Shown here: positions 29,203-38,026 of the stretch, one piece after another
Position numbering within the stretch: the first letter of the stretch is position 1
How the letters are laid out: each line of letters begins with the position of its first letter
From: Dickeya aquatica
Lineage (GTDB): Bacteria > Pseudomonadota > Gammaproteobacteria > Enterobacterales > Enterobacteriaceae
Direction of reading: 5' to 3'
DNA: 64,000 nt
Assembly (NCBI RefSeq): GCF_900095885.1
Contig: NZ_LT615367.1
Span: 868,001 to 932,000, forward strand
Notes under the pieces: model-generated
Told to the model about the DNA's origin: nothing
The model's input: only the letters and a program-made list of their open reading frames with translations
Database searches by the model: none
Position numbers and translations under genes: made by a program

Positions 29203-30396
29203 TCAGCGCTTTTGCGGCTGGCGGGCAAAACTGACCGCCAGCTGTACGGCATTGATCAGTACCAGCAGGGCAGTCACCAGAAACACCCAGCGATAACCGA
29301 ACAGCGCAGAGATGCCGGAGCCGAGTAGCGGGCCGACGACGTTACCCAAATACATGCAGGATTGGTTATAGCCAAAAATTCGTCCGGTGACTTGCTGGCT
29401 GCTGTATTTCACCAGCAGCGCTTGTACCGCAGGCATGAGCGCGCCATCGGCAAAGCCGAGAGCAAAGCGCAAGATACCTAACTGCACCGCGCTTTGTACC
29501 GCCGACATCAAAAAGAACAGTAACGCACAGAAAAACAGTGCCACCACCAGTACCCGTTGTGAACCGATGCGATCGCCAAGCCTGCCAAGGCGTGGTGCCG
29601 ACAACAAAGCCGAAATGCCGGGAACGGCGGCAATGACGCCACTGACAAAAGCGATGTTGCCGATATCCGGTGACAGGTCACGGATAAACAGCGTCAGAAT
29701 AGGGCTTATCGATCCGTTGGCCATCTGAATCATCAGCGTAGTGATACACAGGCTGATTATCAGTAGCGGATATGGCAGAGAGGCGAATACCGCGCGGTTA
29801 TTGAGTTGCTCTTTTTTGCTAACGGTAATCGTATTTTCACGAATGGCGAACAGCGTAATCAAAAAGCAGATGAATAGCATCCCCGAGGTGACGAAGAACA
29901 CCGTGCGCAGGCCAATAGTATCCGCCATCATGCCGCCGAGCAGCGGCCCTATCAGCACCCCGGCCACCTGCCCGGTTGAAAGCGTGCCCAGTGCCCAGCC
30001 ACTGCGGCTGCGTGGCACCTGCGAGGCGACCAGCGCCATGGCATTTGGAATATAACCGGAGGTCAACCCCATCAATGTCCGCAGTATAAATAACTGCCAC
30101 ACGTCGGTGGCCAGGCCCTGCAACCCCATCACCAGCGACATGCCGAGCGCGGCACGCAGCAGCATCAGCTTACGGCCTTTGCGATCGGCAAGGCTGCCCC
30201 ACAATGGCGCAACAATTGCTGAAACCAGAAACGAACAGCTGAAAATTAGCCCGGACCACAAGTTCAGTGCGGTATGGTCACTCACCCCGAGGTGTTCGAT
30301 ATAAAGAGGCAGAAAAGGCAGGATTTGGCTCATCGCCATACCGGTAAAGAAACATCCCAGCCAGGCGGCGAAGAGGTTGAGTTTCCAGGTTTCCAT
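29203..30396 (-). CDS. mdtG: MFS multidrug efflux protein MdtG
   Basis: Drug:H+ antiporter of 397 aa with 12 helices. It aligns by eye along its length with E. coli Mdt[69 protein letters not shown] and [16 protein letters not shown]. MdtG confers fosfomycin and deoxycholate resistance in E. coli. ATG 30396 opens the conserved METWKLN; an upstream in-frame GTG at 30438 would add 14 unconserved residues. Confidence 0.93.
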   Translation of the reverse strand: METWKLNLFAAWLGCFFTGMAMSQILPFLPLYIEHLGVSDHTALNLWSGLIFSCSFLVSAIVAPLWGSLADRKGRKLMLLRAALGMSLVMGLQGLATDVWQLFILRTLMGLTSGYIPNAMALVASQVPRSRSGWALGTLSTGQVAGVLIGPLLGGMMADTIGLRTVFFVTSGMLFICFLITLFAIRENTITVSKKEQLNNRAVFASLPYPLLIISLCITTLMIQMANGSISPILTLFIRDLSPDIGNIAFVSGVIAAVPGISALLSAPRLGRLGDRIGSQRVLVVALFFCALLFFLMSAVQSAVQLGILRFALGFADGALMPAVQALLVKYSSQQVTGRIFGYNQSCMYLGNVVGPLLGSGISALFGYRWVFLVTALLVLINAVQLAVSFARQPQKR

Positions 30397-30624
30397 AAGG
30401 CAGGTTTCAGCTGTCAGTAAACGCCAGGCAGTACGCACGAACTGGCAAAGTGGGCACTAGTATGGAGGTTTTTCCTTAGCCGGGAAATGGTTTTGTCTTT
30501 TTTCTGCACGCTGGCTGAGGGGCTGATAGCGTTTGGTGTGCCAGCGCGTAACGCCATTGCACGGGAGGGGATTACGAGTGAAATCAGTGAGTTCATATAA
30601 ACCGAAACACCATTCCTGTTTTTG

Positions 30625-30640
30625 TGTGATGTGCATCACA
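30625..30640 (+). promoter_or_regulatory. Perfect CRP core upstream of the azuC-like gene
   Basis: TGTGA-TGTGCA-TCACA, 10 of 10 core positions and fully palindromic in the half-sites. It is centred about 49 bp upstream of the predicted transcription start (near 30682), not at a standard class I or II distance. Confidence 0.8.
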
Positions 30641-30646
30641 TAAATC

Positions 30647-30675
30647 TTGCGTCCAGACTCAACAAAACGTACAAT
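30647..30675 (+). promoter_or_regulatory. Sigma-70 promoter of the azuC-like gene
   Basis: -35 TTGCGT (30647-30652), 17-bp spacer, -10 TACAAT (30670-30675). The predicted start near 30682 gives a leader of about 40 nt before the small ORF. Confidence 0.65.
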
Positions 30676-30722
30676 CTTTTACCAGAAAGTTCACAAACCA
30701 CTCATTACCCAAGGTGATCAAC

Positions 30723-30800
30723 GTGCGTAAATTCCTGAAAAAACTTCTGGTCGCTTATGTTAACGCATATAAAGACATTCCGCCGGGTGCGATGCACTAA
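30723..30800 (+). CDS. azuC: AzuC-like 25-residue small protein
   Basis: GTG-initiated ORF of 25 codons, with RBS AAGGTG 6 nt upstream. The product reads RKFLKKLLVAYVNAYKDIPP then GAMH. As I recall it, E. coli AzuC (28 aa) shares the basic amphipathic N-terminus with R-K-x-L-K, the aromatic Y-x-x-x-(F/Y)KD motif and the ending PPG-x-M. AzuC is a membrane-associated small protein reported to interact with GlpD. A GTG at 30714 could add three residues. CRP core, promoter and terminator frame it as its own transcript. Too short for standard gene callers. Confidence 0.75.
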   Translation: MRKFLKKLLVAYVNAYKDIPPGAMH

Positions 30801-30857
30801 GCCTGTCGTACCGGCCCACTGCGCGCCGCCACGATAACACCGGAAAGCATCATGAAG

Positions 30858-30890
30858 AAGGCCACTGCAACTGCATAGTGGCCTTTTCTT
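30858..30890 (+). terminator. Intrinsic terminator of the azuC-like transcript
   Basis: Nine-bp perfect stem AAGGCCACT/AGTGGCCTT followed by TTCTT. It also lies 3' of the minus-strand esterase gene (stop at 30914), which may share it. Confidence 0.8.
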
Positions 30891-30913
30891 ATTTGAATCG
30901 GGGTTCGTTGCAA

Positions 30914-31945
30914 TTACAGGCGTGCACCTGGGTCAGCCGTTTGTCCGCCGCCTTTCACCGGCTCGCCGAGCTGTGCCTTAAACCAACTGACCACTCTGTC
31001 GATAATCGGCTTCTGGAACCAGGTTAAATCACCATGCTGTGCGCCTGCGACCACGACATAATCAGCTTTATCGCCCTTCGCTTTCAGCGCCTTATAGAGC
31101 TGCTCACTCTGCCAGGGCGAAACATGGGTATCATCGCTGCCGTGCATGATTAAAAACGGCGGCTCGTTACCTTTGATGTGGCCCATTGAACTGGCGTTTA
31201 ATGCCTTGGCTTTGTCGCTCATCACCGATGCGCCAGCAAAGTCACGAAAGGCCGGGCCATTGAGCAACAGCGCTTCTGTCACCGCCGGTGATTCATGCAC
31301 TTTTTGCAGGTTTTCCGGCAAACGCTCACCGATATTGAGCAGATTGGAAATGCCATACAGCGTTACAACGGCCTGAACATCTGAGGATTTATCGAGATAA
31401 TCCCCTTTGTCGAACGCTTTTTCGCCGTTCGTTGTACCCACCAGTTGAGACACGTAACCACCGGCAGAATCACCCAGTACGCCGATGCGGGTCGGGTCAA
31501 TGCCGTATTCGCTGGCGTGAGCGCGTAAATAACGCACCGCCGCTTTGCCATCTTCCAGCGGAGCCGGGAAGGTGTCAGGGACGACGCGATATTCAGCGGC
31601 GGCGACAACAAAACCGGCCTGAGCCAGTGCCATGCGCATTTCGATGTATTTTTCATGATCGGCAGAAGTAAAACCCCCACCAGGGAAGTACACGATGGCC
31701 GGTTTCAGGTCAGCGGTGCGGGGTACAATAAGCGACATTCTTAGCTGGCGAACGGCTCGGGTTTGCTTTATCTGATTGTAGATAACACCGCTGAGTACAT
31801 CGACCTGACCTTGTGTTTTCGTCACACGGATGACTTCCGCACCCGCAGTATAGCCGGGCAGGTCGGCATCGGCGGCCAGCGCAGAACCTGCGCTCAACAG
31901 CAGTGTTGTTAGTGTAGCCAGTGTAAAACGTATTCCTGTACGCAT
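30914..31945 (-). CDS. Second secreted esterase (feruloyl esterase/CE10-like)
   Basis: Exported alpha/beta hydrolase of 343 aa, a paralogue of the gene at 26871-27857. The signal peptide ends near GSALAA (residue 25). Oxyanion motif FPGGGFTS, nucleophile GDSAGGYVSQL, Asp in HGSDDTHVSP and His in GAQHGDLTWF. The start at 31945 has an excellent RBS (AGGAGA, 6 nt); in-frame codons upstream to 32014 are unconserved. A CE10-like feruloyl or acetyl esterase acting on plant polysaccharide decorations is likely. D. dadantii FaeT is reported cytoplasmic, so this exported protein may not be its direct counterpart. Confidence 0.8.
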   Translation of the reverse strand: MRTGIRFTLATLTTLLLSAGSALAADADLPGYTAGAEVIRVTKTQGQVDVLSGVIYNQIKQTRAVRQLRMSLIVPRTADLKPAIVYFPGGGFTSADHEKYIEMRMALAQAGFVVAAAEYRVVPDTFPAPLEDGKAAVRYLRAHASEYGIDPTRIGVLGDSAGGYVSQLVGTTNGEKAFDKGDYLDKSSDVQAVVTLYGISNLLNIGERLPENLQKVHESPAVTEALLLNGPAFRDFAGASVMSDKAKALNASSMGHIKGNEPPFLIMHGSDDTHVSPWQSEQLYKALKAKGDKADYVVVAGAQHGDLTWFQKPIIDRVVSWFKAQLGEPVKGGGQTADPGARL

Positions 31946-32105
31946 AAATATTCTCCTGTTTAAGTGGTGGCTATCATTGCTCACCGGTGTGTAATCTACA
32001 GTTGCTGCGCTCAACAGGATATGGATATCTGACCGTGGGTAGAAGGCACAACATGGGGCGGTGTCATCGCAACGGTCAGAGCATTGTACGCAGGACGCTG
32101 GCGTA

Positions 32106-33191
32106 TCAGCGGCTCAGGGCCTGTGCAATCGCGTTGCCTAACGACGCCGTATCGCCACGGCCACCGAGATCTCGCGTGAGCGGTGCGTTGTCCGGCCCCT
32201 GCAAGAGCACCTGTTCGATGGCGCGCAACACGGCAGCCCCGGCTTCGTCGTGACCGAGATGCTCGAGCATCATCGCACCACACCAGATTTGGCCTATCGG
32301 GTTGGCAATACCTTTGCCTGCGATGTCTGGCGCAGAGCCGTGCACCGGTTCAAACAGGCTTGGGAAGGTGCGCTCCGGGTTAATATTCGCCGAGGGTGCA
32401 ATGCCAATGGTGCCGGTGCACGCCGGGCCCAGGTCCGAGAGGATGTCACCAAACAGGTTGCTGGCAACCACCACATCAAACCAGTCAGGGTGCAATACAA
32501 AGTTAGCCGTCAGAATATCGATATGGTATTTGTCTACTTTTACCTCAGGGTAATGTTGCCCCATGTCGGCGACCCGGCTGTCCCAGTAGGGCATGGTGAT
32601 GGCGATGCCGTTAGATTTTGTCGCGGATGTGAGGTGTTTTTTCGGGCGTTTCATCGCCAGTTCATAGGCGAATTTGAGGATGCGATCTACGCCGACGCGG
32701 GTCATTACGGTTTCCTGGATCACCACTTCACGTTCGGTGCCAGCAAACATAGTGCCACCGACGCTGGAATATTCCCCTTCGGTATTTTCCCGCACGATAT
32801 AAAAATCGATATCACCCGGTTGACGCCCCGCCAGCGGTGCTTTGACGCCTGGCATCAGGCGGCAGGGGCGCAGGTTAACGTACTGGTCGAACTCCCGGCG
32901 GAACAACAGTAGCGATTGCCATAATGACACATGATCCGGCACCACCTCGGGCCAGCCGACGGCACCGAAATAGATGGCATCGAAATCTTTTAACAAGGAA
33001 AACCAGTTATCCGGCATCATTTTGCCATGCTGGCGATAGTAGTCGGCGCTGGCGAAATCAAACCATTCCCACGTTAAGTGAATATCAAACAGCTCGGCGG
33101 CGCGGGTCAGTACCCGTACGCCTTCCGGCATGACTTCTTTGCCAATACCGTCGCCGGGGATAACGGCAATGCGATAACTCGGTGTAGACAT
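32106..33191 (-). CDS. dmlA: D-malate/tartrate dehydrogenase (decarboxylating) DmlA
   Basis: NAD-dependent beta-decarboxylating dehydrogenase of 361 aa, close to E. coli DmlA (YeaU): IAVIPGDGIGKEVMPEGVRVL, FGAVGWPEVVPDHVSLWQSL, FYIVRENTEGEYSSVGG, ATKSNGIAITMPYWDSR, SNLFGDILSDLGPACTGTIG and GSAPDIAGKGIANPIG. It converts D-malate to pyruvate and CO2 and can act on tartrates, abundant plant acids. The divergent LysR gene is the expected activator DmlR. Confidence 0.93.
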   Translation of the reverse strand: MSTPSYRIAVIPGDGIGKEVMPEGVRVLTRAAELFDIHLTWEWFDFASADYYRQHGKMMPDNWFSLLKDFDAIYFGAVGWPEVVPDHVSLWQSLLLFRREFDQYVNLRPCRLMPGVKAPLAGRQPGDIDFYIVRENTEGEYSSVGGTMFAGTEREVVIQETVMTRVGVDRILKFAYELAMKRPKKHLTSATKSNGIAITMPYWDSRVADMGQHYPEVKVDKYHIDILTANFVLHPDWFDVVVASNLFGDILSDLGPACTGTIGIAPSANINPERTFPSLFEPVHGSAPDIAGKGIANPIGQIWCGAMMLEHLGHDEAGAAVLRAIEQVLLQGPDNAPLTRDLGGRGDTASLGNAIAQALSR

Positions 33192-33253
33192 GGTGACTCC
33201 TGAATGTGCAGTTTTGCAGTGTAGGGCGTTGTACTTGGGTAACGGGCAGTGTA

Positions 33254-33273
33254 TTTACTCTGTTTGACGTAAA
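33254..33273. promoter_or_regulatory. LysR-type inverted repeat between dmlA and dmlR
   Basis: TTTAC-N10-GTAAA, a T-N-A type dyad in the 129-bp divergent region; candidate DmlR operator. A TTGACG hexamer inside it (33264-33269) could be the -35 of dmlR, which would allow autoregulation. Confidence 0.45.
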
Positions 33274-33320
33274 CAATTTCGCTTTTGGTAAAGCCATTGT
33301 TGAATAAAAGAGAAGAATGA

Positions 33321-34241
33321 ATGAGTGCAATTGACGATCTGCTGTTCTTCAGCCGCATTGCTGCACTTGGCAGCCTGACGGCGGTGGCACGCGAATATGG
33401 CTTATCGCTGCCTGCGGTCAGCAAACGCCTGACTCAACTGGAGCAACGACTGGGGGTGCAATTAATCCGCCGTACTACGCGGCGGCTGGATATGACGCCA
33501 GAAGGCCAGCTTTATGCCGATGGCGCACTCCCTATCTTGCATGATATCGACGCGCTGGAAGGCCAGGTCCGCCGCTATCAACTGACGCTGCGCGGGCGGC
33601 TTTGCGTCAATGCCTCGTTTGGTTTCGGGCGTCGTCATATTGCGCCGCTAATATCGGCTTTCGCCCGTCAGCACCCGGAACTTGATATTCAGTTACAGCT
33701 CACCAGCCAGCCGCTCAATATGCTGGATGCCGGGGTGGATATCGACATCCGCTTTGGCTCGCCACCGGATTCGCGGCTGGTGGCACACCCGCTGGTGCAC
33801 AACCCCAGAGTTCTGTGCGCGTCTCCCGAATACCTGGCAACGCATGGCACGCCAGAAACCGTCGCCGGTCTGGCCGGGCACAATTGCCTGGTGCTGCGTC
33901 AATATGAAAGTGATTACGGATTGTGGCGTTTTTATCGCCACGGACAGGAGTTTACCCACCGGGCTTTCGGTAATCTGTCGGCGAATGATGGCGAAGTTAT
34001 CATGCGCTATGCGCTCGATGGGCATGGCATTATTTTGCGCTCATGGTGGGATGCGCACACCTGGCTGGCGAAGGGGAAACTGATTGCGCTGCTGACGGAT
34101 TACACTCTGCCAGAAGCGGATATTTACGCCGTCTATCAGCAGCGCCGCCATGTTCCGGCGCGTATTTCGGCTTTTGTTAGCTGGCTTAAACAGCAACTGC
34201 CGACTGTGCTGGCTCCGCAAGGGGAGAGTGCGACAGAGTAA
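33321..34241 (+). CDS. dmlR: LysR-type regulator DmlR
   Basis: LysR/CrgA-subfamily regulator of 306 aa. HTH: SLTAVAREYGLSLPAVSKRL then TQLEQRLGVQLIRRTTRRLD. The effector domain has the CrgA-type features GRLCVNASFGFGRRHIAPL and LDAGVDIDIRFG. It lies divergent from dmlA, as in E. coli, where DmlR activates dmlA with D- or L-malate. RBS AGAGAAGA precedes the ATG. Confidence 0.88.
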   Translation: MSAIDDLLFFSRIAALGSLTAVAREYGLSLPAVSKRLTQLEQRLGVQLIRRTTRRLDMTPEGQLYADGALPILHDIDALEGQVRRYQLTLRGRLCVNASFGFGRRHIAPLISAFARQHPELDIQLQLTSQPLNMLDAGVDIDIRFGSPPDSRLVAHPLVHNPRVLCASPEYLATHGTPETVAGLAGHNCLVLRQYESDYGLWRFYRHGQEFTHRAFGNLSANDGEVIMRYALDGHGIILRSWWDAHTWLAKGKLIALLTDYTLPEADIYAVYQQRRHVPARISAFVSWLKQQLPTVLAPQGESATE

Positions 34242-34317
34242 GTCTGGGGCGTGGTATTCGGCGAGCAATATACGGGGGAGCGCCTTGGGCGGCGCTCTCC
34301 AGAGAAAATACCGATGC

Positions 34318-35160
34318 TTACTGGCGCACCAGCCGTCCGGTGGTGGCTTCAGACTCAAAATCGCTGCGAAACGGGTTGATATCCAGACCGCCGCGTCGGG
34401 TATAACGGGCGAATACCGACAGTTTTTGTGGCTGGCAGTAGCGTTTGAGGTCATTGAAAATGCGCTCAACGCACTGCTCGTGGAATTCATTATGCTGGCG
34501 GAAAGAGATCAGATAACGCAGCAGCGCTTCCTGGTCTATCTGCCGCCCTTCATATTTTATCACCACGCTGCCCCAGTCCGGCTGGTGGGTGACCAAACAG
34601 TTGGATTTCAGCAAATTAGAGTTCAGTGTTTCTGAAACTACCGGCGCATTATCACGTACCGCGTGTTGCAGGTAGTCGGGATTGAAGCTGTAATCGTTGA
34701 CTTCAATATCCAGCTCATCAATGTTGGTGCCCGGTAATTTGTCGATTTCGGCAGGATAACCGCTCAAAGCCGGATAGAGCGTGACTTTGACATCGCCTTT
34801 GGCGGCCGCAGACAGGTCGTTGATAAGCGTTGCGTGCACTTCGCCAATATCGTTAAAGCGCGTCTGGTTGAAGCTGTTGAGATAGAGTTTGAACGATTTC
34901 GACTCGATCAGGTTCTCTGAGCTGGCCGGAATAATAAACTCGGCGATGCCCACCAGCGGTTTACCTTTGCGGTTCAGCCAGGAGAGTTCGAAGGCAGTCC
35001 AGATGTCATGGCCATGAAACGGCAATGCCTCGCCAGTCACGCCGATGAGGTCACGTCCTCTGGCGCGCGGCAGCGCTTCCAGTAGCGCTGGATCATAGTT
35101 ATCCGGGTAGCTGGAGCGCACGCCCAGATGGGTAATGCTATCGTTTTCAGTAATATGCAT
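34318..35160 (-). CDS. queF: NADPH-dependent 7-cyano-7-deazaguanine reductase QueF
   Basis: Reduces preQ0 to preQ1 in queuosine biosynthesis. At 280 aa it is the two-domain (YqcD/E. coli) type. The QueF motif [19 protein letters not shown] binds NADPH. The catalytic Cys (about residue 188) lies in [16 protein letters not shown], and [17 protein letters not shown] and [13 protein letters not shown] follow. It starts 6 bp after the transporter gene and closes a three-gene operon with its own regulator, an arrangement unlike the E. coli queF locus. Confidence 0.95.
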   Translation of the reverse strand: MHITENDSITHLGVRSSYPDNYDPALLEALPRARGRDLIGVTGEALPFHGHDIWTAFELSWLNRKGKPLVGIAEFIIPASSENLIESKSFKLYLNSFNQTRFNDIGEVHATLINDLSAAAKGDVKVTLYPALSGYPAEIDKLPGTNIDELDIEVNDYSFNPDYLQHAVRDNAPVVSETLNSNLLKSNCLVTHQPDWGSVVIKYEGRQIDQEALLRYLISFRQHNEFHEQCVERIFNDLKRYCQPQKLSVFARYTRRGGLDINPFRSDFESEATTGRLVRQ

Positions 35161-35166
35161 AATCGC

Positions 35167-36042
35167 TCAGTTCCTTGCTGGTACAGGTACGGTATGAATG
35201 TATTTCCTGAACAGTCTGCGGCTACCGTAAATAGGGCCGACGCCTAACACCGCATAGACCACTTTAATCAGAAATTGCGACAGGATCATGGTGCGTATCA
35301 TGTCCGCACTCAGGACATTATAAAATGCGATGGTGCAGAAAATCACACTATCAACGGCCGAGGCCGTCACGGTGCTGGTGATCACGCGGATGAACAGATA
35401 ACGCGATTTCGTCAGGATTTTGATTTTGTGCAACACCCAGGCGTTGATATTTTCTGAAATCAGGTAGGCCAGCGATGACCCCAACAGCACGGCCACCATA
35501 TTACCAACAATACCGTTATAGGTTTTACTGTACTCCCATTCGGCAACGCCCGGTATCAGGCTGGTTACCCACAGCCCGAGTACAAACACCAGATGAAAGA
35601 AGAACGCAATCAGGATAGTGCGCCGCGCCAGCCGCAGACCATAAAATTCGTTGAGAATATCCACCAGAATAAACGTCAGCGGGTAAACAAATACCGCGGG
35701 AGGCACCACCATGTTGAGTGCCGGGATGAAAATGGGCTTTACCCCGCTGACGGTTGAAAAGATATAAATCACGCAAAGTGCGGTGGTGATCATCAGGTAA
35801 GCCAGCCAGGAGCGCTCATTTCTGTCGCTGAGTTCGTAGGCGGTGGTGATGGCTTTACCGGAATAGAGCTTTTTGTACAAGGCATTAAGCTCATGCCGAT
35901 TGAAATCGTCAGAAATATCGCTATCGACCAGCTCTTTTAACGTCATGTGCAGGGTTTTTCCGGTGGATAGCACCATGATATTGGCGGAGAGCTCGCCGCT
36001 GTGGTTAAAGCCTAGCAGTTTGAATTTCTTGTTTGCATCCAT
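35167..36042 (-). CDS. YhhQ-family queuosine-precursor transporter with N-terminal extension
   Basis: Membrane protein of 291 aa. The C-terminal ~215 residues match the YhhQ/QPTR family (preQ0/preQ1 importers): ALNMVVPPAVFVYPLTFILV then DILNEFYGLRLAR, NMVAVLLGSSLAYLISENIN and STVTASAVDSVIFCTIAF; six to seven helices. The first ~75 residues (KFKLLGFNHSGELSANIMVL...) form a soluble extension not present in E. coli YhhQ (221 aa), function unknown. The start abuts the regulator stop and QueF follows at once, which supports import of preQ0 for reduction. Confidence 0.87.
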   Translation of the reverse strand: MDANKKFKLLGFNHSGELSANIMVLSTGKTLHMTLKELVDSDISDDFNRHELNALYKKLYSGKAITTAYELSDRNERSWLAYLMITTALCVIYIFSTVSGVKPIFIPALNMVVPPAVFVYPLTFILVDILNEFYGLRLARRTILIAFFFHLVFVLGLWVTSLIPGVAEWEYSKTYNGIVGNMVAVLLGSSLAYLISENINAWVLHKIKILTKSRYLFIRVITSTVTASAVDSVIFCTIAFYNVLSADMIRTMILSQFLIKVVYAVLGVGPIYGSRRLFRKYIHTVPVPARN

Positions 36043-36657
36043 TTATATCCTTTCCTCTATGATATATCCCAGCAGCGTCACTTCCGCCGGACGTTTTTTA
36101 TCGGTTACCTCCGTTGCCTGTGGCATCTCGACAAAAAATCCGCTTTGCGGTGAGTGGTAAAGTGCGGGCGTGTCGGGAACCAGCGCCGGAGGACGCCGGA
36201 CTATCAATAGGGTTCCGGCGGAAAATAGTTCGCCAAGCGGTGATTCAAGCTCAACGGCCACCATGTTGGCCTCATCGCCAAAAAACCAGGTTAGCGGATA
36301 ACGCACCACCAACTGACCAATGCGCTGTTGCCGCACCGACAGCAATGCTGACTGGGGAATGATCGGGATAGCGGCCGGGTTCTTGTTGCCATCAAAGGAG
36401 AGCGTGTTATTCAGTTGCTCAACCTTTTCCAGGTCGTAATCTTCAATTTCTTCACACGAGACACCAAAGAAATCGGAAATACGGTTGATGGTCGATTGCT
36501 GAACCTTGTTCACCTTACCATCAAGAATCTTATAGATAGTGGTGCGTGTGACCCCTGTTCTGTTGGAGAAAGAGGCTTTGGTTTCACCTCGGGTACGCAT
36601 CAGATATTCAATGTTTTTAATGATGTTATTCTTGCGCTGAGCATTCGTTGTTTTCAT
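36043..36657 (-). CDS. XRE/Cro-CI-type regulator with S24-like C-terminal domain
   Basis: DNA-binding regulator of 204 aa. The N-terminal HTH is visible at SFSNRTGVTRTTIYKILDGK (about residues 29-48) followed by INRISDFFGVSCEEI. The C-terminal half resembles the LexA/CI S24 fold (VAVELESPLGELFSAGTLLIVRR split), but I do not see a clear Ser-Lys self-cleavage pair. ATG 36657 has RBS AAGGA 6 nt upstream, better than ATG 36663. It heads the transporter-queF operon and probably controls it. Confidence 0.85.
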   Translation of the reverse strand: MKTTNAQRKNNIIKNIEYLMRTRGETKASFSNRTGVTRTTIYKILDGKVNKVQQSTINRISDFFGVSCEEIEDYDLEKVEQLNNTLSFDGNKNPAAIPIIPQSALLSVRQQRIGQLVVRYPLTWFFGDEANMVAVELESPLGELFSAGTLLIVRRPPALVPDTPALYHSPQSGFFVEMPQATEVTDKKRPAEVTLLGYIIEERI

Positions 36658-36723
36658 GGTCATTCCTTTTCAGGCGGTTTCTCAGACCGCCTCATCTTAC
36701 GCTAAAAGCCCGGATTTCAGCTA

Positions 36724-36782
36724 TCACGCCGGTGGTAAAAAATGCCTTTCACGCCAGTGCGACAGGCTGACGCGCGGCGTGA
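36724..36782. promoter_or_regulatory. Three TCACGCC repeats upstream of the queuosine-precursor operon
   Basis: TCACGCCGGTG (36724-36734), TCACGCCAGTG (36749-36759) and an inverted TCACGCC (36776-36782). The second and third form a dyad. They lie 65-125 bp upstream of the regulator start and are candidate operators. The rest of 36783-37160 is AT-rich with a hairpin (CCCTGATAACA/TGTTATCAGGG, 37118-37142) after ygfF and no supportable gene. Confidence 0.45.
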
Positions 36783-37160
36783 TGGGGCATATCGGCAATA
36801 TGCATTCACAAAAATTTTGATAGCTGTGAGGTTGATACTAAAAATGGACATTAAAGGCAATCATGTGTTCATTAATATGTTGACTTGCATGTTTTTATTG
36901 CGATAACGTTTAGGGGAATTTATCAATCATAAAACATGCTAAAAGTTACAAACATTAATTATAATTAACTGACTAATTGATTGCCTCCGAAACTAACGGC
37001 ACGGAGGGTAATCAGTCTGGCACCAGGGAACCCAAGAACGGATGCGTTGACAAGGTGGGTTGAGCAGGGCGCTCGTCATTCATCCAGCATCACCAAAACC
37101 AATAATATTCGCTCTCGCCCTGATAACATGGTGTTATCAGGGAACCTGCTTGCCCGGCTG

Positions 37161-37907
37161 CTATTTTCCGCCGGCTAAATCGATAAAGCTGCCGGTGACG
37201 TAACTGGCTTCGTTTGACAATAACCAGCCTATCGCGTTCGCAACTTCCTCAGGCTGGCCGCCGCGTTGCATGGGGATAGTCTGGCTGACGCGGTCAACCC
37301 GCAACGGCTCGCCGCCATCGGCGTGCATATCGGTGTAAATAAATCCGGGCCGCACGGCATTGACACGAATCCCCTGTGCGGCGACTTCCAGCGCCAGCCC
37401 GCGAGTCAGGGTGTCCACCGCCCCTTTGGACGCCGCATAATCCACATACTCATGGGGAGAGCCCAGCCTTGATGCCGCCGAGGACACATTGACGATAGCC
37501 CCTCCTTTGCCACCGTGGCGGTGTGCCATGCGTTTGACGGCTTCACGCGCACATAAAAAATACCCGGTGATGTTTGTCGCAAACAGCGCGTTAAGCCGCA
37601 CGGCATCCAGCGCTTCAATACTGGCCTGCGGGCGTAAAATACCTGCATTGTTGACCAGCCCGGTCAATGGCCCTAACTGGTGGTCAATATCGGCAAACAG
37701 CGCGATGACCTGCTGCTCATCCGCGATATCCGCCTGTAGGGCGATAGCCTGCCCGCCGCTGGCGCGAATTTCCGCCACCACCGCGTGTGCCTGCTGGTGT
37801 TGATGCAGATAACTGATAGCCACCCAGTGGCCTTGTTGTGCCAGATGCCGTGCCGTTGCCCGGCCAATTCCCCTTGAACCACCGGTGACCAGCGTGATGT
37901 TTTGCAT
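37161..37907 (-). CDS. ygfF: SDR-family oxidoreductase YgfF
   Basis: Short-chain dehydrogenase of 248 aa very similar to E. coli YgfF. NAD(P)-binding TGGSRGIGRATA, structural NNAG, catalytic Ser in VNVSSAASRLGS and the YxxxK motif in YVDYAASKGAVDTL. The end EASYVTGSFIDLAGGK is typical. Physiological substrate unknown (glucose-1-dehydrogenase-like activity is annotated for relatives). Confidence 0.9.
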   Translation of the reverse strand: MQNITLVTGGSRGIGRATARHLAQQGHWVAISYLHQHQQAHAVVAEIRASGGQAIALQADIADEQQVIALFADIDHQLGPLTGLVNNAGILRPQASIEALDAVRLNALFATNITGYFLCAREAVKRMAHRHGGKGGAIVNVSSAASRLGSPHEYVDYAASKGAVDTLTRGLALEVAAQGIRVNAVRPGFIYTDMHADGGEPLRVDRVSQTIPMQRGGQPEEVANAIGWLLSNEASYVTGSFIDLAGGK

Positions 37908-37965
37908 GTTGAGTCCCTTTCTGTGAAGCCGGATGCCCCGGGTATGCCAGCAAGCAGGCTGACCG

Positions 37966-38007
37966 GCATTGCCGCGTTATGTCGTGTTTCGCATAACGCG
38001 GCAATGC
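37966..38007. terminator. Long hairpin downstream of rhiE
   Basis: A 16-bp perfect stem GCATTGCCGCGTTATG/CATAACGCGGCAATGC with a 10-nt loop, 20 bp past the rhiE stop. There is no U-tract, so it may act as an RNA-stabilising 3' hairpin or weak terminator. Confidence 0.55.
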
Positions 38008-38026
38008 TTTCTACGTGCTCTCACCT

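Larger units (their letters stand above)
30682..30890 (+). ncRNA. Putative AzuCR-like dual-function small RNA
   Basis: Predicted transcript of about 205 nt from the promoter at 30647-30675 to an intrinsic terminator (AAGGCCACT/AGTGGCCTT at 30858-30885 followed by TTCTT). It contains one small ORF (25 codons) and some 60 nt of non-coding 3' sequence. E. coli AzuCR RNA has the same layout and acts both as mRNA and base-pairing RNA; an RNA role here is inferred, not seen. Confidence 0.55.
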
